From Planctomycetales bacterium 71-10 (GTDB lineage Bacteria; Planctomycetota; Planctomycetia; Isosphaerales; Isosphaeraceae): a stretch of DNA of 64,000 nucleotides. This document shows, one piece after another, positions 30,101-38,168 of the stretch (position 1 is the stretch's first letter; each line of letters begins with the position of its first letter). Location of the stretch: contig MKTT01000103.1 in assembly GCA_001898385.1 (NCBI GenBank), positions 27,876 through 91,875 of the forward strand. Direction: 5' to 3'. A model generated the notes under the pieces. It searched no databases. It saw only the letters and a list, made by a program, of their open reading frames with translations, and had not been told where the DNA came from. The position numbers were made by a program, and so were the translations under genes.

Positions 30101-31248
30101 AGGGGGAGCATCATCTGATTCGGATTGACCGGACGCGCCTTGGGGAGGACGATCTCGGCCACGCTGAAGCCAGCCTTCAGCGAGGCTTTCTCATTCTCTT
30201 CCAGGGATCGCGCCTCCGAACCCTCGCGGCCGGCCTGGAGGAGGATCACCCCTCGTCCGTCGATGCCCGGGTTGCTGAGCAGGGCCTCGCTATGGGTGCT
30301 GATGATGATTTGACGCTTCCTCCCGCTCCTCCGGGAGACGCGAGCCATCATCGAGGGGATCTGTTCGACGATCGCGTCGTTCAAGGAAAGCTCGGGTTCC
30401 TCGAGGAGGAGCATCGAGTCGCCCTCGAGGAGGGTCCAGAGCAGGGCCACCAGCCGCAAGGTCCCGTCGGAGAAATGGACCTCCCTCTGCCACCCTGCCT
30501 TGGGCCGATAATGCTCGTACAGAGCCGAGAGATGCGGCTGCCCATGCTCGTCGCGCTCGAACTTGAGTTCGGCGAACTGCGGGACGGCATGCACCAGGAC
30601 TTCCTGAATTCGTTTCAGCCGGGCGGTACGGGTCGTCTGCGGCGTGTTGGCGATCCTGTCGAGGAAACCCTGCCCGAACGGGTCGTCCTCCAGCCGAATC
30701 CCGCCGATCCGATCGCCGAACTTGAGGAGCTGTGGGACCAGGTGGAGATAGGTTACGGCTCCGAAGAAGGTGGCGATCTCGCGGAACGGGGCATTCACCT
30801 GGATCTGCTCCAGGGCGGTCTGGGTCAACCGTATCCGGTCCCGCTTGTCGCCGGCGTCGGGGCGAGACAAGAGGCAGATATCGTCCTTCCAGACCTCTTC
30901 CCTTGCGATCCGGGTCTCGTGCTTTCCGTGAGGCTCGGATTTGAATGCGAGGACGTATCTCCAGGTCGCCGAATCCGGGCCGGGCTCGGTCATGAGGACG
31001 TCGATGCAGACTTCCGGATTCGAACGAGCGTGAAGGCAACGGAGCTTCTGGGTCCCGCCCCTGAGTTCCAGGGCCTTCTGGAGGCCACCGCCCTGCGGCT
31101 TGGCGACGTCTCGCAGGAAGCGAAAGACGTCGAGCAGATTCGACTTCCCGACCGCGTTGGCGCCGAGGACGTAAGTCGTATCGTGCAAGGGCACGTCGAG
31201 CGACCGAAAGTTCCGCCAGTTCTCCAGCCTGAGATGCGTTGCAATCAT
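30097..31248 (-). CDS. AAA ATPase (AAA_15/AAA_21, OLD-like) of a two-gene module
   Basis: The protein has 383 residues. Walker A is GANAVGKS at 29-36 in the usual RecF/OLD-like N-terminus (LRLENWRNFRSLDVPL). The ABC-type signature region SDGTLRLVALLWTLLEGDS is followed by Walker B LLLEEPELSLND (280-291) and the D/H-loop IISTHSEALL. It is an SMC/ABC-like ATPase that probably dimerises and controls the TOPRIM-like partner, whose start overlaps its stop. The bases look less GC-rich than those of its neighbours. Candidate defence module; compare the pair at 55753-57515. Confidence 0.85.
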   Translation of the reverse strand: MIATHLRLENWRNFRSLDVPLHDTTYVLGANAVGKSNLLDVFRFLRDVAKPQGGGLQKALELRGGTQKLRCLHARSNPEVCIDVLMTEPGPDSATWRYVLAFKSEPHGKHETRIAREEVWKDDICLLSRPDAGDKRDRIRLTQTALEQIQVNAPFREIATFFGAVTYLHLVPQLLKFGDRIGGIRLEDDPFGQGFLDRIANTPQTTRTARLKRIQEVLVHAVPQFAELKFERDEHGQPHLSALYEHYRPKAGWQREVHFSDGTLRLVALLWTLLEGDSMLLLEEPELSLNDAIVEQIPSMMARVSRRSGRKRQIIISTHSEALLSNPGIDGRGVILLQAGREGSEARSLEENEKASLKAGFSVAEIVLPKARPVNPNQMMLPL

Positions 31249-31497
31249 GTCGGGGCATCGCCGAGGGAATGACGTCGATGGAGCGGGTCGATCCGACCTG
31301 GACGACACCGTGAGTCGCTCGTCTCTTCTCGAACGCCTGGTCGAGTCTACTCGATCGGCCTTGAGGAGACGACGAGGAACGTTCGGGACCGCCTTTCCCC
31401 CCTTGCGACGCCTCGACCCTAGCGGCTAAGTTCGACGGACTCTCCCGTCGGATTGGTCAGGTGGAGCCGGGCTCGACGCATTTCGGAAGGCCGACGC

Positions 31498-32661
31498 ATG
31501 AAACGCTGCAAGATGCGGGTGGGGATGGTCGGCGGGGGAGGGGGGAACAGCTTCTTCGGGGCCCCGCACCGCCGCGCGATCCTGATGGACAACTCGGCCG
31601 AGCTGACCGCCGGCGCGCTCCGCAGCGATCCGGCCGCGGCGCTCGCCTCGGCGGAGGAGCTGTTCTTCGAGCGGGGGTACGGCCATTGGGGCGACCTCGT
31701 CGCCGGCGAGGCCGCGCGGCCGGAAGGGGACCGGATCGACTACCTCACGATCGTCACCCCCAACGACGCCCACGCCGGCCCGGCCGAGGCCGCGGCGGGC
31801 GCCGGGATCGGCGTCCTCTGCGAGAAGCCGCTCACCACCACGCTCGACGAGGCCCGCAGGCTGCACGCGGCGGTCCAGGCGGCCGACGTCCCGTTCGTCG
31901 TCGCCCACACCTACACCGGCTACCCGATGGTCATGCTCGCGCGCCAGCTCGTGCGCGACGGCCTCATCGGCGAGGTCCGCAAGGTGGAGGCGTGGTATCC
32001 CCAGGGCTGGCTGGCCACCCGCCGCGAGGCCGAGGGGAGCAAGCAGGCGTCGTGGCGCACCGACCCGGCGCAGGCGGGGGCCTCGGGATGCGGCGGCGAC
32101 ATCGGCTCACACGCGTATGAGTTCATCCGGTTCGTCGCCAGCCTACGCGCGGTGCGGGTCTCCGCGCGCATGAAGTCGGTCGTCCCCGGGCGGGCCCTGG
32201 ACGACGACTTCGGCGTCTTCGCCGAGCTGGACAACGGCGCGATCGGCGTCGTGTCGGCGTCGCAGATCACCATCGGGGCCGAGAACGACAACGGGTTCCG
32301 CGTGATCGGCACGGCCGGGACGCTGCGATGGCGGCACACCCACTTCGCGCAGCTCGAACACTACGTCGTCGACCGGCCGGTCGCGATCTATCGCGCGGGG
32401 GTGGACTACGGCTACATCCCGGGCTCGATCCGGCCGTACCTGCGCATGCCCCAGGGCCACCCCGAGGGCTTCCACGAGGCGCTCGCCAACCTGCACCGGA
32501 CGATCGAGTGGACCATCCGGGGCCGCCGCGGCGAGGAGGCCCCAAAGCCGTTCGACCACCCGGGGATCGTCGACGGCGTGGCCGTCATGGCGTTCCTGGA
32601 GGCGTCGGTCGCCAGCGCCCGCGAGGCCGGCGCGTGGGTCGACGTGCCGTTCAATGGCTGA
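31498..32661 (+). CDS. Gfo/Idh/MocA-family oxidoreductase (cytoplasmic)
   Basis: The protein has 387 residues from ATG 31498, with GGAAGG upstream. The N-terminal Rossmann fold is marked by RVGMVGGGGGNSFFGAPHR and the family motif CEKPLTTTLDEARRL; the C-terminal domain holds GGDIGSHAYEFIRFVAS with the probable catalytic His. There is no signal peptide. It would oxidise or epimerise a sugar or inositol derivative with NAD(P). The next gene, nikR, begins 13 bp after its stop, but a functional link is not evident. Confidence 0.9.
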   Translation: MKRCKMRVGMVGGGGGNSFFGAPHRRAILMDNSAELTAGALRSDPAAALASAEELFFERGYGHWGDLVAGEAARPEGDRIDYLTIVTPNDAHAGPAEAAAGAGIGVLCEKPLTTTLDEARRLHAAVQAADVPFVVAHTYTGYPMVMLARQLVRDGLIGEVRKVEAWYPQGWLATRREAEGSKQASWRTDPAQAGASGCGGDIGSHAYEFIRFVASLRAVRVSARMKSVVPGRALDDDFGVFAELDNGAIGVVSASQITIGAENDNGFRVIGTAGTLRWRHTHFAQLEHYVVDRPVAIYRAGVDYGYIPGSIRPYLRMPQGHPEGFHEALANLHRTIEWTIRGRRGEEAPKPFDHPGIVDGVAVMAFLEASVASAREAGAWVDVPFNG

Positions 32662-32674
32662 CGGAGGGCGTGCC

Positions 32675-33127
32675 GTGAAGGAGACCCTGGTCCGCTTCAG
32701 CGTGGCGATCGGCGGCGAGCTGCTGAGGCGGTTCGACGAGTATCGCGAGCGCCACAGCTACCCCAACCGGAGCGAGGCCGTCCGCGGGCTGATGCGCGAC
32801 GCGCTGATCGACGAGGCGGTGGACGAGGAGGCGACCGACGCGATGGGCGTGGTGACGCTGATCTACGACCACCACGCGACCGGGATCGCCAGGCGGCTGA
32901 CCGACGTCCAGCACGAGCACCTGGACATGGTCGTGACCACGACCCACGTCCACCTGGACGCCGCCCGCTGCCTGGAGGTGGTGCTCGTGCGCGGCAAGGC
33001 CGCGGGGGTGCGTCGCCTGGCCGACGACCTCATCGGCATCAAGGGGGTGGAGACCGGCCGCCTCGTGCTGGCCGCCGCCGGGCCGATCGTCAAGGCCCAC
33101 GGCCATTCGCACCCGCATCCGCACTGA
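32675..33127 (+). CDS. nikR: Nickel-responsive regulator NikR
   Basis: The protein has 150 residues. GTG 32675 is preferred because GGAGGG lies 6 nt upstream; ATG 32654, overlapping the previous stop, is in frame. A ribbon-helix-helix DNA-binding domain (about 1-45) precedes the ACT-like nickel domain with His80, His91, His93 and Cys99, each exactly four positions beyond the E. coli nickel ligands (His76, His87, His89, Cys95). The tail HGHSHPHPH is an unusual extra His cluster that could bind nickel. No nickel transporter or urease/hydrogenase gene is adjacent. Confidence 0.93.
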   Translation: MKETLVRFSVAIGGELLRRFDEYRERHSYPNRSEAVRGLMRDALIDEAVDEEATDAMGVVTLIYDHHATGIARRLTDVQHEHLDMVVTTTHVHLDAARCLEVVLVRGKAAGVRRLADDLIGIKGVETGRLVLAAAGPIVKAHGHSHPHPH

Positions 33128-33152
33128 GCGGGCGGGGCCGCAACGCCGAAAG

Positions 33153-33210
33153 GGCGACGCCCCCGTCGATCTCCGTGCGTCGGTGCGCCGGGATCGTCGG
33201 GGGCGCCGCC
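33153..33210. terminator. Bidirectional terminator between nikR and the lipoprotein gene
   Basis: GGCGACGCCCCCGTCGAT (33153-33170) and ATCGTCGGGGGCGCCGCC (33193-33210) pair at 16 of 18 positions between two convergent genes. Confidence 0.65.
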
Positions 33211-33238
33211 CTGTGCGGGCGACGGGGGATCGCCCGGA

Positions 33239-33688
33239 TCAGGGACGATTCCGCATCGGGTCCGCCTCGTCCGGCGTGGTGACGCTGTCCGGGCCGGGGC
33301 CGACGCCCGGGTTGGGCGGGGCGGGGACCTCGCTCAGCGGGCTGTCGTTCACGTTGGTCGGGTTGCCGAGGGCGTTCTGGGCCCCCGTCGGCATCCCGGC
33401 TCCGGGGCGCTGGGTCGTGATCGGCTCGGCGCTGCCGGGGACGTCCATGCCCATCTGGCGCATGCGGGCCCGCTGGGTGGCCGCCTGGGTGTTGGCCCAG
33501 GGGAACTCGGGGCCGCGGGAGAAGTACTGGACGTCATCGTGCATGTACTTGCCGGACGGCAGGGTCATGCCGGCGTATTCCACCTGGCAGCCGACCGACG
33601 GCAACACGAAGCCCATCGCCAGCGCCGACCAGAGCGCCGCCCGTCGGCGCGTGGCTCCTCGCGGCGAACTCATGCCGGGCAACCCCAT
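33239..33688 (-). CDS. Planctomycete lipoprotein of unknown function
   Basis: The protein has 149 residues. ATG 33688 has AAGGAGG upstream. The signal segment ends in a lipobox-like LPSVGC, followed by VEYAGMTLPSGKYMHDDVQY and EFPWANTQAATQRARMRQMG, a pattern I recognise only as a conserved planctomycete family. The last 70 residues are Pro/Gly/Asn-rich and look disordered. It is likely anchored in a membrane; function unknown. Confidence 0.75.
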   Translation of the reverse strand: MGLPGMSSPRGATRRRAALWSALAMGFVLPSVGCQVEYAGMTLPSGKYMHDDVQYFSRGPEFPWANTQAATQRARMRQMGMDVPGSAEPITTQRPGAGMPTGAQNALGNPTNVNDSPLSEVPAPPNPGVGPGPDSVTTPDEADPMRNRP

Positions 33689-33782
33689 AGCTTCCACCCT
33701 CCTTGGCGTTCTCGGCCGGGCCGCCGGTCCATAGGTCCCCGGTGAAGGGGGGCGGCCCGCCGCGGGAGTCTGATCGGGAAAG

Positions 33783-33876
33783 AGCCCGGCGGCCGGATGC
33801 GATGACGCGGGCGAACCGCGGGGCGACCGGCTCTCGGACGACCGCCCCGCGATGCTCGCGTCACGGCCGCCGGGCT
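33783..33876 (-). promoter_or_regulatory. Long nested hairpin in the leader of the 33239-33688 lipoprotein gene
   Basis: Outer stem AGCCCGGCGGCCG (33783-33795) with CGGCCGCCGGGCT (33864-33876) and inner stem CGCGGGGCG (33817-33825) with CGCCCCGCG (33843-33851), both perfect, with further pairing between them. On the minus strand it would begin within a few bases of the transcription start predicted from the promoter at 33886-33915. It could also serve as the mntH terminator. Confidence 0.5.
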
Positions 33877-33885
33877 TCTTGTTCG

Positions 33886-33915
33886 CTTACAGGATCGGCC
33901 GGGACGCCCGGTCAA
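33886..33915 (-). promoter_or_regulatory. Candidate promoter of the lipoprotein gene
   Basis: On the minus strand TTGACC (33910-33915), an 18-bp spacer and TGTAAG (33886-33891). Confidence 0.42.
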
Positions 33916-33971
33916 GCCCAATGAATCCGCCCGATCGGCCCGAAATCCCCCCGGACGCCCTTGACGCCCGC

Positions 33972-35939
33972 TCAGGCGTCGGGGCCGGCGGCCGGCCCCG
34001 GGCGGGCGATCAGCATGGGGACGTCCAGGCCGTGGCGGACGCGGTCGATGGTCTCGCCGTACAGCAGGTCGCGGACCCAGCCGTGGCCGTGCGAGCCCAC
34101 CACCAGGATGTCCACCGGGCGTTCGCGAAGGTGGTCGATCAGGCTCCGGGCCGGGTCGGGGCCGTGGAGCAGGGCCGGGCTGGCGCGATAGCCCTGCTCG
34201 CCCAGCGCCCGGACCAGGCCGTCCAGGTATTCGGCGTCGGCCCCCGTTTCCAGGTCGGCCGTGTCCTCGCCGTGGAGGGCCGACAGGGGCGAATCGACGA
34301 CGTGCAGCAGGACCAGCTCGCCCCCCGCCGCCCCCTGCGCGTGCGCCAGGCCGAGCGCCCGGTTCAGGATCTCGACGTCGGCCGCGGTGTGCTCCAGGGC
34401 CACGCCGATCCTCCCCAGCGCCCGGGGCCGCAGGGCCTCGGCCCAGTCCATCTCGGCCCGCGAGGGGGGCCGCCAGGCCGGCGACGGGGCGACGATCGGC
34501 TTGACCAGCACCCAGCCCAGGAGCCCCGCGACGGCCGCCGTCAGCCCCCAGAGCCCGGCGGCCACCGGCCAGGCCAGCGGGACCGGGCCCAGGCGGACGC
34601 CCGACTCGGCCGCCATCGCGATCCATTCGGTGATCTGGTCGTACACGAGATAGCCGTTCAGGCCCACGATCACCGCCGCCACGACCCAGGCGAGGACCTG
34701 GCCCCACCAGGGGGTCGCGAACGCCCCCATGTTCCGCCGGTTGGACGTGAAGTGGATCAGCGGGATCACCGCGAACGAGAGTTGCAGGCTCAAGATCACC
34801 TGGCTGAGGATCAAGAGCCCCTGCGTCGACCCCTCGCCCACCATCGCGATCACCACGGCCGCCGGGATCAGGGCGATCATCCGCGTGACGAGCCGCCGCA
34901 GCCACGGCGCGATCCGCAGGTGGAGGTAGCCCTCCATCACGATCTGCCCGGCCAGCGTCCCCGTCAGGGTCGAACTCTGGCCGGCGCAGAGCAGGGCCAC
35001 GCCGAACAGGATCGGCGCGCCGGCCCCGAGGAAGTCCGGCAGCAGCTCGTACGCCCGCTCGATCGTCGCCACTTCTCGGCCGTTGGCGTGGAAGACCGCC
35101 GCGCTCAGGACGAGGATCGCCGCGTTCACGAAGAACGCCGCGTTCAGGGCGACCGTGGAGTCGATCAGGTAGAACCGGCAGGCCGTGGCCTTGCTCCCGC
35201 GGTCGGCCCCGATCCGCCTCGTCTGCACCAGCGCCGAGTGCAGATAGAGGTTGTGGGGCATCACCGTCGCCCCCAGGATCCCGATCGCCACCACCAGCGA
35301 GCCCTCGGGCAGCGACGGCCTCAGCCCCGCCGCCATCGCCCCCAGGTCGGGCCGGGCCATGAAGACCTGGATCAGGAAGCACGCGCCGATCGTCGCCACC
35401 AGCGCCAGGATCACCGCCTCCATCTTCCGCATCCCCCAGCGCTGGAGGTACAGCAGGAGGAAGGTGTCGAACGCCGTCACGACGCAGCCCAGGAGCATCG
35501 GCATGTCGAACATCAGCTTCAGGGCGATGATCGTCCCCAGGATCTCGGCCAGGTCGGTCGCCGCGATGGCGATCTCGGCCAGGACCCAGAGGATCGCGTT
35601 GACCCTCGGCGAATACTCCGCCCGGCACGCCTGCGCCAGGTCGTGGCGCGTCACCACCCCCAGCCGAGCGGCCAGGGTCTGGAGCAACAGCGCCATCATG
35701 TTGGACATCAGCAGGACCCAGAGCAGGGCGTAGCCGAACCGGGCCCCGCCTTCCAGGTCGGTCGCCCAGTTCCCCGGGTCCATGTAGCCGACGCTCACCA
35801 GGTACGCCGGCCCCAGGAACGTGAACAGCCGCCGGAATCGCCCGAACCGCCCGCCCCCCGTCGGCACGTCGACCGAGCCGTGAACCTCCTCCAGGGAACG
35901 ACGATCCGACCCGGCATCCTCGACGACGGCCATGTCCAT
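33972..35939 (-). CDS. NRAMP/MntH metal-ion transporter fused to a UspA domain
   Basis: The protein has 655 residues. The NRAMP part (about 35-500) has around 11-12 hydrophobic helices with the transport motifs DPGN (54-57, TM1) and MPHN (TM6, in LGATVMPHNLYLHS), which bind Mn(II)/Fe(II). From residue about 509 a universal-stress-protein domain follows, with the nucleotide-binding pattern GSHGHGWVRDLLYG near 615-628. ATG 35939 is used; ATG 35933 has the better spacing to GAGG. Such fusions occur sporadically; the UspA part may couple transport to ATP level, which is inference. Confidence 0.9.
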   Translation of the reverse strand: MDMAVVEDAGSDRRSLEEVHGSVDVPTGGGRFGRFRRLFTFLGPAYLVSVGYMDPGNWATDLEGGARFGYALLWVLLMSNMMALLLQTLAARLGVVTRHDLAQACRAEYSPRVNAILWVLAEIAIAATDLAEILGTIIALKLMFDMPMLLGCVVTAFDTFLLLYLQRWGMRKMEAVILALVATIGACFLIQVFMARPDLGAMAAGLRPSLPEGSLVVAIGILGATVMPHNLYLHSALVQTRRIGADRGSKATACRFYLIDSTVALNAAFFVNAAILVLSAAVFHANGREVATIERAYELLPDFLGAGAPILFGVALLCAGQSSTLTGTLAGQIVMEGYLHLRIAPWLRRLVTRMIALIPAAVVIAMVGEGSTQGLLILSQVILSLQLSFAVIPLIHFTSNRRNMGAFATPWWGQVLAWVVAAVIVGLNGYLVYDQITEWIAMAAESGVRLGPVPLAWPVAAGLWGLTAAVAGLLGWVLVKPIVAPSPAWRPPSRAEMDWAEALRPRALGRIGVALEHTAADVEILNRALGLAHAQGAAGGELVLLHVVDSPLSALHGEDTADLETGADAEYLDGLVRALGEQGYRASPALLHGPDPARSLIDHLRERPVDILVVGSHGHGWVRDLLYGETIDRVRHGLDVPMLIARPGPAAGPDA

Positions 35940-36003
35940 CCTCGCTTCCCGCGCCGCCCCGATACGGCCCCTCGAAGGGCCAGACGGCGCATTATCCACG
36001 CTT

Positions 36004-36028
36004 CCGAGTTCATCCTTTTTTAACTCGG
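36004..36028 (-). promoter_or_regulatory. Hairpin in the mntH-type leader
   Basis: CCGAGTT (36004-36010) and AACTCGG (36022-36028) are perfect inverted repeats with an 11-base loop containing TTTTTT, 65 bp before the start of the NRAMP-UspA gene. It could be an operator or an RNA hairpin. Confidence 0.35.
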
Positions 36029-36072
36029 ATTTCTGGGGTTTGCAAGGCGAGGTCGTGCCTAGCGAAAGTTGG

Positions 36073-36090
36073 ATTTTGAGCAATCAAAAT
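36073..36090. promoter_or_regulatory. Palindromic candidate operator upstream of mntH-type gene
   Basis: ATTTTGA-GCAA-TCAAAAT, perfect 7-bp arms in an AT-rich pocket 134 bp before the NRAMP-UspA start. The size and symmetry suit a dimeric metal regulator, but it does not match the MntR or Fur consensus as I know them. Confidence 0.35.
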
Positions 36091-36135
36091 CGACGTGCGC
36101 GGCAGGGCCCGCCCGGGGCTCGCTCGAAGGCAGCC

Positions 36136-37152
36136 TTACGGCGACGGGGCCAGGGCCCGTTCCATCGCCTCAAGGCCGTCGACGAGGCGGGGGCCGGCGC
36201 GGGTGGTGAGGTCTTCGTCGAGGGCGTGGATGCGGGCGTCGCGGATCGCGGGGACGTCCTTCCAGCCGGGACGATTCAGGAGGCGTCGGCGGTTCTGCTC
36301 CTCGGTGCGGTCGCCGCCGCTCATGAGTCCGAAGGTGGCCAGGACGACCTCCGGGCGGCGGATGACGACCTCCTCGTCGCTGGGGGTGGGGTAGTTCTGG
36401 GCGACGTCGGCGAAAGCGTTGACGCCCCCCGCCTCGTCGACCATGCGGCCGAGGAAGGTCGCCGGGCCGACGGTCATCAGCGGGTCGTCGTAGAGGAGGT
36501 ACAGCACCTTCGGCCGGGGCCCCGTCCGCGCGGCGACGCGGGCGCGGACGGCTTCGAGGCGGGCTTCGAACGCCGCGGCGACCTCGTCCGCCTTCGCCTC
36601 GCGGCCGACGAGCCGCCCGACGGCGCGGATGTTGGCGGCGACGTCGGCCGGCCGCTCGGCGTCGAGCGCGACGACCGTCATCCCCAATCGCTCCAGCGGC
36701 GCGATCGCCGGCCCCTGCACGCCGGCCGTCGCCAGCACGAGGTCGGGCTTGAGCGCGACCATCGTCTCCAGGTTCATCGCCTGGGCCGACATCCCGCCGA
36801 CCGACGCCCGCGACTTCGCCTCGGGCGGATAGTCGTCGACCGTCGTCACGCCGACCACGGCGTCCCCCGCGTCGATCGCGAACAGGATCTCCGTGTTCGA
36901 CGGCGCGAGCGAGACCACGCGCGTCGCGGCCTTCTCCAGCGTGATCGACCGGCCGACCGAATCCGTCACGCGTCGCGGCCAGCCCTCCCCCTCCGCGACG
37001 GCCGCGCGCAGGGCGGGAGCGGCCGGGGAGGGCGCGGAGGTCTTGGTCGCCTCCGGCGCGCCACATCCTGCGGCGAGGATCAGGCATAGCCCGAGCCGAT
37101 GAAGCGGGTGTTTCGTCCGTCCCCTCTCCCGCCGGTGCTTCGTCGCAAGCAA
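36136..37152 (-). CDS. btuF: Cobalamin ABC transporter substrate-binding protein (BtuF-like lipoprotein)
   Basis: The protein has 338 residues from a TTG start at 37152, chosen because it gives a signal peptide ending in the lipobox LILAAGC (Cys30). No ATG or GTG lies in frame between the repeat and the signal segment; a longer frame to 37359 would translate straight through the repeat and is unlikely. The cluster A-1 binding fold is shown by RVVSLAPSNTEILFAI, VGVTTVDDYPPEA, LETMVALKPDLVLA and RPGWKDVPAIRDARIH. It is last in the riboswitch-controlled btu operon, and repeat R6 separates it from btuD. Confidence 0.85.
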   Translation of the reverse strand: MLATKHRRERGRTKHPLHRLGLCLILAAGCGAPEATKTSAPSPAAPALRAAVAEGEGWPRRVTDSVGRSITLEKAATRVVSLAPSNTEILFAIDAGDAVVGVTTVDDYPPEAKSRASVGGMSAQAMNLETMVALKPDLVLATAGVQGPAIAPLERLGMTVVALDAERPADVAANIRAVGRLVGREAKADEVAAAFEARLEAVRARVAARTGPRPKVLYLLYDDPLMTVGPATFLGRMVDEAGGVNAFADVAQNYPTPSDEEVVIRRPEVVLATFGLMSGGDRTEEQNRRRLLNRPGWKDVPAIRDARIHALDEDLTTRAGPRLVDGLEAMERALAPSP

Positions 37153-37160
37153 TGGAGAGC

Positions 37161-37307
37161 GAGCATGGTTCCCCCCTTCTCCCCTCGTGGGAGAAGGTGC
37201 CGCGCAGCGGCGGATGAGGGGGGCGCGTCCGAAGGCTTCCGGCCGCGCCCCCCTCATCCGGCCTTCGGCCACCTTCTCCCACGAGGGGAGAAGGATGCTT
37301 GTCATCA
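37161..37307. repeat. Palindromic intergenic repeat, copy R6 (CTTCTCC type), inside the btu operon
   Basis: 147 bp. Arms CCTTCTCCCCTCGTGGGAGA and TCTCCCACGAGGGGAGAAGG, each with an inner GGATGAGGGG/CCCCTCATCC pair. The flanks GAGCATGGTT and ATGCTTGTCATCA are shared with R7 (44583-44763), which fixes the element's limits and shows a weak end repeat (GAGCAT/ATGCTT). It lies between the btuD stop and the btuF start. Confidence 0.82.
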
Positions 37308-37355
37308 GTTTGCTTGGGTTTCTATTCCGTGCGGGTTTCTCGGCTCCGGAGGTCA

Positions 37356-38168
37356 TCACTTCGGGGCTCCTTCGGCGCGACGGCGCGGGGGGGGGAGGAC
37401 CATGGGGGCGCCGGTGACGGGATGGCGGTCGACGAGGACGGGGCAGCGGTAGGCGCGGGCGAGGAGGTCGGGCGTGAGGACGGCGTCGGGATCGCCGACG
37501 GCCAGCAAGGTCCCCTCGGCCAGCAGGGCGATGCGGTCGGCCCAGGTCGACGCCTGGTTCAGGTCGTGCAGGCTCACCACGACGGCCAGCCCTTCCTCAT
37601 GCGCCAGGCGGTCGACCAGGTCCAGGATCTCGATCTGGTAGTTCCAGTCCAGGTGCGCGGTGGGCTCGTCCAGCAGCAGGACGCGGGGCTCCTGCGCGAG
37701 CGACCGCGCGAGCGTCACGCGCTGCCACTCGCCGGCGGAGAGGGCGTCGACGGTCCGATGACGCATGGGCCCCAGGCGGGTCAGGTCCAGCATGCGATCG
37801 ACGACCGCCTCGTCCTCGGCGGTCATGGGGAGCCACCAGCCGCGATGCGACGCGCGGCCGAGCCGGACGACCTCGTCGATGGTCAGCCGAGCGCCGCCGG
37901 GGTCGTCCTGGAGGGCGATCGCGACGCGGCGGTGGGCCCAGGCCCGCCCGCGCCTCCAGGCGTCCTCGCCGTCCACGAGCACCGAGCCGGCGCGGGGCGG
38001 CAGCAGCCGGGCGAGCGTCCGCAGGAGCGTCGTCTTGCCCGAGCCGTTCGGCCCCAGCAGCGCCAGGACGGTGCCCGCGGGGACGTCCAGGTCGATGCCC
38101 GTCAGGACGTCGGGGAGGCCGCGGCCGTAGCCGCACGAGAGGCCCTCGGCGTGGAGGCGGGCCGTCAT
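37356..38168 (-). CDS. btuD: Cobalamin ABC transporter ATP-binding protein (BtuD-like)
   Basis: The protein has 270 residues. Walker A GPNGSGKTT, signature LSAGEWQR, Walker B LLLDEPTAHLD and the H-loop SLHD are all intact. It powers import of vitamin B12 or a related corrinoid. The ATG overlaps the btuC stop by 4 bp. Confidence 0.93.
   Translation of the reverse strand: MTARLHAEGLSCGYGRGLPDVLTGIDLDVPAGTVLALLGPNGSGKTTLLRTLARLLPPRAGSVLVDGEDAWRRGRAWAHRRVAIALQDDPGGARLTIDEVVRLGRASHRGWWLPMTAEDEAVVDRMLDLTRLGPMRHRTVDALSAGEWQRVTLARSLAQEPRVLLLDEPTAHLDWNYQIEILDLVDRLAHEEGLAVVVSLHDLNQASTWADRIALLAEGTLLAVGDPDAVLTPDLLARAYRCPVLVDRHPVTGAPMVLPPPRRRAEGAPK

Noticed and set aside
33783..33876. Retron or group II intron RNA
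   Set aside because: No reverse transcriptase gene is in the window, and the structure is a simple nested stem.
36136..37359. Longer BtuF frame starting with GTGATG at the btuD stop
   Set aside because: It would translate through the palindromic repeat R6, and the signal peptide would lie about 80 residues from the N-terminus.
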